Below, one piece after another: positions 8,901 to 11,410 of a DNA stretch of 11,410 nt (position 1 is the stretch's first letter; each line of letters starts with the position of its first letter). The stretch is from positions 4,177 through 15,586 of the forward strand of contig JAOXYB010027157.1 of the NCBI GenBank assembly GCA_028565635.1. The letters run 5' to 3'. The position numbers and the translations under genes were made by a program. Source of the DNA: Phoronis ovalis. Lineage: Eukaryota; Phoronida; Phoronidae. Under the pieces are notes generated by a model that saw only the letters and a program-made list of their open reading frames with translations, did not search any database and was not told the origin of the DNA.

Positions 8901-9962
8901 GTTGTCACAATGACCACAAACATATAATAGTGTTTCGTATAGGGGGCAGAGGGGTTAAAATCCACCTACGTTTATGGTTTAGAATCTAGTACGAAATGAA
9001 AAAATCATGCCTAGTATATATACGATATTTAAAATCATTCTTTTAACGCACTCCCGTCACACCACCCCCTTTGGAACAGAAAGAATTTTTTTTTGTTTAT
9101 GGCACTTATTTTGGGTGTATTGTTACAATAGGAGTGGAAAGGCCTTTTTTTTGCTTGTCAATTTTTTCGATTACTAAACTGATATTTTTCTCTCGCGACC
9201 CCCTTTTGAAAGTGTCTGACGGCCCTGATTTCGCTCTTGAAATTGGTTGTCAGTTTTTACACATGCGTGATGTCCAAATCTCACTAAACCCCCTACATTT
9301 GACATGGGGGGGTAATTCCTATACGAAACACTACACGTTTGTGGTCATTGTGATAACTTTTGAGATGATCCCTAAGTTGTCCACTAAATCCTTCACTAAT
9401 AGAGACAAAGCTTTAAAATAAAATTTTCTGAACGACTTAGTGTACCCAAGCACATTACAGCACTTTTAATTTGCAAGCAGCTAACAAACCACTCTACCTT
9501 CTAAGCAAACTTAAAGTTTATATTCTGATATCAGGCTAATACATCATAATGAACAGTTTACCTATTATCCTGTGGAGAAACTTCCACAATACCACGATTA
9601 AGCCTAGAGTGAAAGTGAAAAATCATATACTAGAATGAAGCCACACCAACAAAACAAATTGTGAGTAAGTTATAAACACATCAGCAAATGACACAGCACT
9701 GAAATACAGACAGTATCACTCAATGTATTACAAGGACAAAGGGAAGGTTTCAAATAAAATGTGGCGCACAACGTAAGAAGTAAAGATATTCCATAATCTA
9801 CCTATTTTCCGCAGTGACCTCAACAATACCACGAGTTGTTGTGCATTCTTTTGGTTCCATTTCATAGTATATGGATAGATCTCCATCGCTTTTCAATTTG
9901 AAATAGTTGATAACTTGAGCAATATCAAATTTAGCATCTTGAAACAACATATCTCCAGCTAC
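2853..9962 (-). CDS. GLCAK: Nucleotidyltransferase-glucuronokinase fusion protein, 14 exons (5' partial)
   Basis: GHMP-family glucuronokinase (D-glucuronate + ATP to glucuronate-1-phosphate) preceded by the C-terminal half of an RmlA-type sugar-nucleotide transferase. Exons on the - strand: 9962-9802, 8641-8485, 8099-8022, 7760-7666, 7152-7047, 6780-6701, 6485-6417, 6144-6009, 5858-5766, 5493-5433, 5039-4868, 4670-4602, 3554-3419 and 2921-2853. Total 1482 bases, 493 codons plus TGA, with every phase matching. Visible residues: nucleotidyltransferase VAGDMLF at 1-8 and TKFLEKP about 56-62. GHMP motif 1 is GLMGNPSDGYFGKT, motif 2 is IPRQVGLAGSSAIV and motif 3 is FPGSGGAVIG. Block QDRVIQIYEGLVYMDFS and block GDPSDSGRIHSDVRLRW match plant glucuronokinases. 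No transit or signal peptide can be judged because the N-terminus is missing. The uridylyltransferase activity is inferred. Confidence 0.92.
2903..3391 (+). CDS. Unrecognised 162-aa open frame antisense to the last intron
   Basis: The frame begins MLSLVWPNVKMNKC and is hydrophilic with six cysteines. There is no signal peptide or membrane segment that I can see. Codon usage does not look repetitive, but no promoter, splice support or family resemblance is visible. It may be chance, a decayed mobile-element fragment or a nested antisense gene. I regard chance or a relic as more likely. Confidence 0.15.
   Translation: MLSLVWPNVKMNKCALNCNGNLDASQCYIRQSDICKHFMKPPVAYPKHSQNLPLYLVKELCKNWVTVNPQNEKFWAPLVHDQLSHQVHVNVLLQRLYTEYRGKVMFFYNLGNQTTVKSSSEGNLNQHILAKPKLINYCYIHSLVQVPDTFTANIPTSALKHL
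2922..3418 (-). other. Last intron of the kinase gene, filled by an antisense open frame
   Basis: 497 bases, canonical ends. On the + strand, positions 2903-3391 form a 162-codon open frame starting ATG and ending TAG. This is the longest open frame in the window, and I do not recognise the predicted protein. Confidence 0.8.
3419..3554 (-). CDS. GLCAK: Exon: GHMP motif 3
   Basis: 136 bases, phase 2 in and phase 0 out. It runs QIFGDEVLGEGNLRMVEIG to KFPGSGGAVIGLLLDPNKM. GSGGAV is GHMP motif 3. Donor ATG|GTAAAT; without splicing the frame stops 11 codons further on. Confidence 0.94.
3555..4601 (-). other. Longest resolved intron of the kinase gene
   Basis: 1047 bases with GT-AG ends. Its size is partly due to a SINE-like insertion at about 4041-4320. 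The remainder (3555-4040 and 4330-4601) is AT-rich with no recognised feature. Confidence 0.8.
4041..4320 (-). mobile_element. Dimeric tRNA-derived SINE-like element
   Basis: On the - strand a tRNA-like head shows a box A-like TAGCTTGTCGG (4099-4089) and, 31 bases on, a box B-like GGTTCGTTCC (4057-4048), which is close to tRNA promoter spacing. A second copy of the box B context lies 140 bases away: GGTCCTGGGTT with TTCCTG and CAGG occurs at 4064-4041 and at 4204-4180. Unit 2 has only a degenerate box A (about 4232-4220). The outer ends and any target-site duplication were not resolved. Confidence 0.55.
4602..4670 (-). CDS. GLCAK: Exon: kinase segment LMNQNFDLRR
   Basis: 69 bases, phase 2 on both sides. 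It encodes SAIESKDWQQLANLMNQNFD and then LR. The LMN.NFDLRR block is shared with plant glucuronokinases. Acceptor GCTTTTAG and donor AAG|GTAACT. Confidence 0.92.
4868..5039 (-). CDS. GLCAK: Exon: kinase segment GDPSDSGRIHS
   Basis: 172 bases, phase 1 in and phase 2 out. The correct frame reads NYVNISMESLPQLWLAYVG, then DPSDSGRIHSDVRLRW, then DGMKRFAELTDLA. The (N/D)PSDSG.(V/I)HS.VR.RW pattern is diagnostic for glucuronokinase. Acceptor TTTTTAG and donor CCAG|GTTTGT, the weakest donor of the set. Confidence 0.93.
5040..5432 (-). other. Intron containing a Cys-rich open frame on the sense strand
   Basis: 393 bases. One frame on the - strand is open from 5347 to a stop at 4979, running out of frame into the next exon. 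Its product has clustered Cys (NCGYKKEC, HYKC, NGTC, PCDMCC). Phases do not fit the flanking exons, so it is not part of the kinase. I do not recognise it. Confidence 0.6.
5433..5493 (-). CDS. GLCAK: Exon: kinase segment YEGLVYMDFS
   Basis: 61 bases, phase 0 in and phase 1 out. It encodes IYEGLVYMDFSKDLMQTQGH, continuing the QDRV block. Acceptor TCTGCAG and donor G|GTATGA. Confidence 0.92.
5766..5858 (-). CDS. GLCAK: Exon: kinase segment ending AGLQDRV
   Basis: 31 codons in phase 0, from DMPKPYQPQFVLEVE to ITAGLQDRVIQ. AGLQDRV is the conserved glucuronokinase block bearing the GHMP-family Asp. Acceptor TTGTTAG and donor CAA|GTAAAT. Confidence 0.92.
6009..6144 (-). CDS. GLCAK: Exon: GHMP ATP-binding motif 2
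   Basis: 136 bases, phase 2 in and phase 0 out. It contains YDTNIPRQVGLAGSSAIV, the Gly/Ser-rich phosphate-binding loop of GHMP kinases in its glucuronokinase form. Acceptor TTACAG and donor AAT|GTAAGC. Confidence 0.96.
6417..6485 (-). CDS. GLCAK: Exon: kinase helix YLGGLRLLQA
   Basis: 69 bases, phase 2 on both sides. It completes GYLGGLRLLQATCKKFYQYC, matching the GY.GG.RLL pattern of glucuronokinases. Acceptor TTTTAG and donor GG|GTAAGT. Confidence 0.9.
6701..6780 (-). CDS. GLCAK: Exon: kinase segment VPHPLNDP
   Basis: 80 bases, phase 0 in and phase 2 out, reading VLVPHPLNDPTEFGSL to SRKEG. Comparable to the PHP..D segment of plant glucuronokinases. The acceptor (TTTGAAG) has a poor pyrimidine tract, but the nearest alternative AG would lead to an early stop. 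Donor GG|GTATGA. Confidence 0.85.
7047..7152 (-). CDS. GLCAK: Exon: GHMP kinase motif 1
   Basis: 106 bases, phase 2 in and phase 0 out. It encodes VGLMGNPSDGYFGKTVAMS, the start of a glucuronokinase-type GHMP kinase, followed by NFWAEVTIVESERL. Acceptor TTTACAG and donor CTG|GTAAAT. Confidence 0.93.
7666..7760 (-). CDS. GLCAK: Exon: linker between nucleotidyltransferase and kinase domains
   Basis: 95 bases, phase 0 in and phase 2 out, running GLEDYELWLKLFSERV to KRSYAR. It ends at the first strand of the kinase (YARVGLMGNPSDG continues in the next exon). Donor CCAG|GTGTGT. Confidence 0.87.
8022..8099 (-). CDS. GLCAK: Exon: end of nucleotidyltransferase domain
   Basis: 26 codons in phase 0, from KWLVDTKASKVYG to PTGFQLIGQV. 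In related enzymes this position commonly holds an Asp-containing (F/W)xDxG segment. Here the equivalent reads FQLIGQ. Acceptor TTTGTAG and donor GTG|GTAACA. Confidence 0.85.
8485..8641 (-). CDS. GLCAK: Exon: nucleotidyltransferase FxEKP segment
   Basis: 157 bases, phase 2 in and phase 0 out. It opens ITKFLEKPLSSETSSRLAS. FLEKP is the conserved Lys-bearing motif of sugar-1-phosphate nucleotidyltransferases. It ends SFGQYM at donor ATG|GTAAGG. Confidence 0.9.
8882..8942 (+). repeat. Left arm of the inverted repeat
   Basis: Core blocks are CTCAAAAG, TCACAATGACCACAAAC and AGTGTTTCGTATAG. It differs from the right arm mainly by three extra bases near ATATAAT. Confidence 0.8.
9319..9376 (-). repeat. 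Right arm of the inverted repeat
   Basis: Read on the - strand it repeats the left arm blocks in the same order. Similarity ends at a G run just inside both arms and becomes unclear outside CTTAGGG. Confidence 0.8.
9562..9603 (-). CDS. Possible 42-nt cassette exon duplicating the end of the previous exon
   Basis: It is flanked by a good acceptor (TTCACTCTAG) and donor (AATAG|GTAAAC), enters and leaves in phase 2, and reads LNRGIVEVSPQDNR. This copies TTRGIVEVTAENR at the 3' tip of exon 9962-9802, down to the shared CGTGGTATTGT at base level. The main protein joins perfectly without it, because both exons end in AG and both continue to ITKFLEKP. It may be an optional exon, a minor isoform or a non-functional relic; transcript data are absent. 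Confidence 0.5.
9802..9962 (-). CDS. GLCAK: Exon: nucleotidyltransferase core (most upstream exon visible)
   Basis: 161 bases, phase 0 in and phase 2 out. It begins VAGDMLFQDAKFD, the strand-end Gly-Asp that binds metal in RmlA-type nucleotidyltransferases, and ends TTRGIVEVTAENR. Acceptor TTGAATAG|GTA and donor AATAG|GTAGAT. Upstream exons with the GxGTR nucleotide-binding signature are expected but were not found out to the window edge. Confidence 0.88.
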
Positions 9963-10729
9963 CTATTCAAATAAATCGAACTTCAGCTAAATATTAATAT
10001 CAGTTTCCGGTTACAAGACAGGAGATATCCTACAAGTAATCACAAGCATTCAAGTGTCAATAGCATAAGGATTATAATATTGGCATTAAGTCATCATTTG
10101 GACAGGAGCTGCCAGTAAAGAAATTAGGATTTAGCGTTAACTCTATAGATTCAATTTATGTGTGAATCTTTATTCCATATTTGATGCTAAAACTCTATGG
10201 TTTCCACAACTGTTATCAAATTTGTAATTAAACAGCTTTTCCACTTTATTCATGTTTCACATAAAAATGCAGTTTACCAAATCATACTGTAACGGCAATT
10301 ATCCATCTTTAGAATTTTTGCTTCAAGCATTTTTCTAACAACTGGCTAATTCACAAAACAGACAGATAAGATGAATAGTCACATAAAAATCTGTATTCAG
10401 GTTTTTAAATAGATAATGGCAGATATTTAATTAAATGACGGTTAAAAACGGGACAACTATTATGAGTCCTTTTTTCGAAATACTAACAGACTGAAGGAGG
10501 ACAGTAAATACATGTTCAGAAGGCATTATAGAACTTCAGTTTGTAATGCAGTACTGCATACTGGCATTAGAAAATATTATTTAAAGACATCATGGTTACA
10601 TTATGCAATGAGTTACGATCTACACTGCATTCAAAGGAACAGTCAAAGTTGCCCCCAATAACAAGAAAATAAGTTGAAAAGTAACATATAACTGTGCTTC
10701 AGTAATGTGCCCACTATAGACTATAGTAA
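9963..10729. other. No gene recognised (upstream intron of the kinase gene or intergenic)
   Basis: I looked on the - strand for the missing N-terminal nucleotidyltransferase exons (GxGTR signature and the segment preceding VAGD) and found no candidate. A 14-base perfect palindrome at 10546-10559 and three ACTATAG repeats at 10714-10734 are the only structures seen. Confidence 0.55.
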
Positions 10730-10817
10730 CTATAGTAATAGTGTCCAAGGAATACCGCATTTTCGTAATGTAAACTGTGGTGGCGATTTAGTCAAAATAC
10801 TCGGATGACAGGGGACA

Positions 10818-10831
10818 AAATCCGCCATTGT
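10818..10831 (-). promoter_or_regulatory. YY1-like motif overlapping a potential start codon
   Basis: On the - strand ACAATGGCGGA resembles the YY1 core (AAnATGGCGG), which in animals often sits at or just after transcription starts. It lies 110-120 bases upstream of the + strand SAP-like ORF, and could also serve a - strand transcript whose ATG it contains (10828-10826, 32-codon frame to a TAG at 10730). Function is inferred only. Confidence 0.25.
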
Positions 10832-10943
10832 TGCTGTATTACTTCTATTGCGTATCGTGTTATGACAAAGCTTTTTCAAATTTTTTATTGTTTCATGTAT
10901 ATATTTCTTATTGTTATTTAATTATGTAAATAGTAGTTTAGTT

Positions 10944-11195
10944 ATGGAAGAATATAATGTGGATAGTGTGAAAAAATTACGGGTGCCGGAACTGAAGAAA
11001 TATTTTGGAGTTGACATTAGCTATAAACTCCAGGCAGAATTAGTAGGTCTTGCCGTGAAGGCGATTAAAATTAAATTGGCTACCGAGGGCTATGCAGAAA
11101 ACTTTCACGGTCAGATTGAGAAAAAACTGAGGATATCTGGTGGAGTTCTACCTGGTTCTACTGGTACATATACCCCGGGGGGGTCACTTATGTAA
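10944..11195 (+). CDS. SAP-like N-terminal fragment of a mobile-element protein
   Basis: The ORF is open from 10911, but I chose the ATG at 10944 (TTATGGAAG) because MEEYNVDSVKKLRVPELKKY resembles the start of SAP-domain proteins common in invertebrate transposon ORFs. The two-helix SAP pattern is KKLRVPELKKYFG, then a short loop, then LQAELVGLAVKA, residues about 9-43. After roughly residue 72 the frame runs into a C/G-tract repeat (TPGGSLM) and stops at 11193-11195. The piece is therefore a truncated or first-exon fragment and probably not a functional gene. SAP assignment is moderate; no downstream domain is visible. Confidence 0.45.
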   Translation: MEEYNVDSVKKLRVPELKKYFGVDISYKLQAELVGLAVKAIKIKLATEGYAENFHGQIEKKLRISGGVLPGSTGTYTPGGSLM

Positions 11196-11410
11196 AGGGT
11201 GGGTCCACATGCGCGAACACTGCATGGTTTAAAAAAGTCCCTAAACATGTACATAGGCTGTTAAAAAAGCACCCCTTTGAAAGACTTGTAGGTTTAAAAA
11301 GTGACCCATTGGCAGACCTCATACTTAGTAAAAAGACCTGAACTAAAATCATGCCCTTTCACAGACTGGGAGTAAACGCTTAAATTTCAGAGAATATAAT
11401 GTCCTCCATA
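11172..11410. repeat. C/G-tract repeat with degenerate ~33-base periodicity
   Basis: It starts with a CCCCGGGGGGG tract (about 11174-11184) that interrupts the SAP-like frame. Inside, a T-A5/6-G unit followed by C runs recurs at 11228-11241, 11261-11274, 11293-11307 and, weaker, 11327-11338. It continues past or near the window edge. It looks like the end of a dispersed repeat; the family is not identified. Confidence 0.5.

Larger units (their letters stand above)
8882..9376. mobile_element. Foldback / MITE-like non-autonomous element
   Basis: Two inverted arms, 8882-8942 (61 bases) and 9319-9376 (58 bases), match at about five bases in six. Both contain CTCAAAAG, TCACAATGACCACAAAC and AGTGTTTCGTATAG (complement on the right). 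The spacer of about 376 bases holds many C/G runs (9062-9070, 9197-9204, 9305-9312), unlike the rest of the AT-rich intron. No transposase and no clear target-site duplication are seen, so the true ends may lie outside the arms. Confidence 0.7.
8642..9561 (-). other. Intron between the possible cassette exon and the FxEKP exon
   Basis: 920 bases, expanded by an inverted-repeat element at about 8882-9376. If the cassette exon at 9562-9603 is skipped, the intron runs 8642-9801. Confidence 0.75.

Noticed and set aside
8765-8989. Open frame with a C2H2-like look (HLREHLKSCH)
   Set aside because: The His-rich part is simply the left arm of the inverted repeat. Cys/His spacing is irregular, and in the right arm the Cys is replaced by Tyr and the frame has no matching upstream Cys pair.
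9071-9421. 116-codon + strand open frame
   Set aside because: It lies inside the foldback element and runs through its C/G tracts and right arm; no domain is recognised.
10546-10559. 14-base perfect palindrome ATGCAGTACTGCAT
   Set aside because: One palindrome of this length is about what chance allows in 11 kb, and there is no associated feature.
10730-10828. 32-codon - strand frame starting MADFVPCH as the first exon of the kinase gene
   Set aside because: The start context is good, but no exons carrying the missing nucleotidyltransferase N-terminus lie between it and 9962, and it shows no resemblance to that domain.

Overview
This window is AT-rich nuclear DNA from an invertebrate animal. 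The genes are split into short exons with canonical GT-AG introns of about 150-1050 bases. The recognisable proteins are animal-type, and the introns carry SINE-like and MITE-like repeats. The compact introns and the SAP-domain mobile-element ORF at the right end would fit a sponge, cnidarian or similar non-vertebrate genome, but the sequence alone does not settle the phylum.

Layout. (1) 59-852, + strand: the last two coding exons of a platelet-activating-factor acetylhydrolase IB catalytic (alpha) subunit; its 5' exons lie left of the window. (2) 853-2852: a convergent intergenic/3'UTR stretch with no supportable gene and one hairpin. (3) 2853-9962, - strand: fourteen exons (plus one optional cassette exon) of a glucuronokinase whose GHMP kinase domain is preceded by the C-terminal part of an RmlA-type sugar nucleotidyltransferase domain. 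All exon phases join to one 493-codon frame plus stop. The 5' exons lie beyond the visible upstream exon and were not found in the window. (4) Two introns of this gene are enlarged by repeats: 3555-4601 holds a dimeric tRNA-derived SINE-like element, and 8642-9561 holds a foldback/MITE-like element with arms of about 60 bases. (5) 9963-10700: intron or intergenic DNA with nothing recognised. (6) 10730-11410: a mobile-element region with a short SAP-like ORF on the + strand, cut off by a C/G-tract repeat with a degenerate period of about 33 bases.

Function. Glucuronokinase converts D-glucuronate to glucuronate-1-phosphate, and a sugar-1-phosphate uridylyltransferase would then make UDP-glucuronate. 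A protein with both domains could carry out the whole salvage route from free glucuronate, in parallel with UDP-glucose dehydrogenase; that bifunctional role is inferred from domain order. PAFAH1B and this enzyme have no evident pathway link. They are simply convergent neighbours.

Most notable: a 42-nt phase-compatible cassette exon that duplicates the 3' tip of the preceding nucleotidyltransferase exon; the fused uridylyltransferase-glucuronokinase itself; two unexplained open frames inside introns, one antisense and one Cys-rich on the sense strand; and a tandemly duplicated splice acceptor at the left edge.
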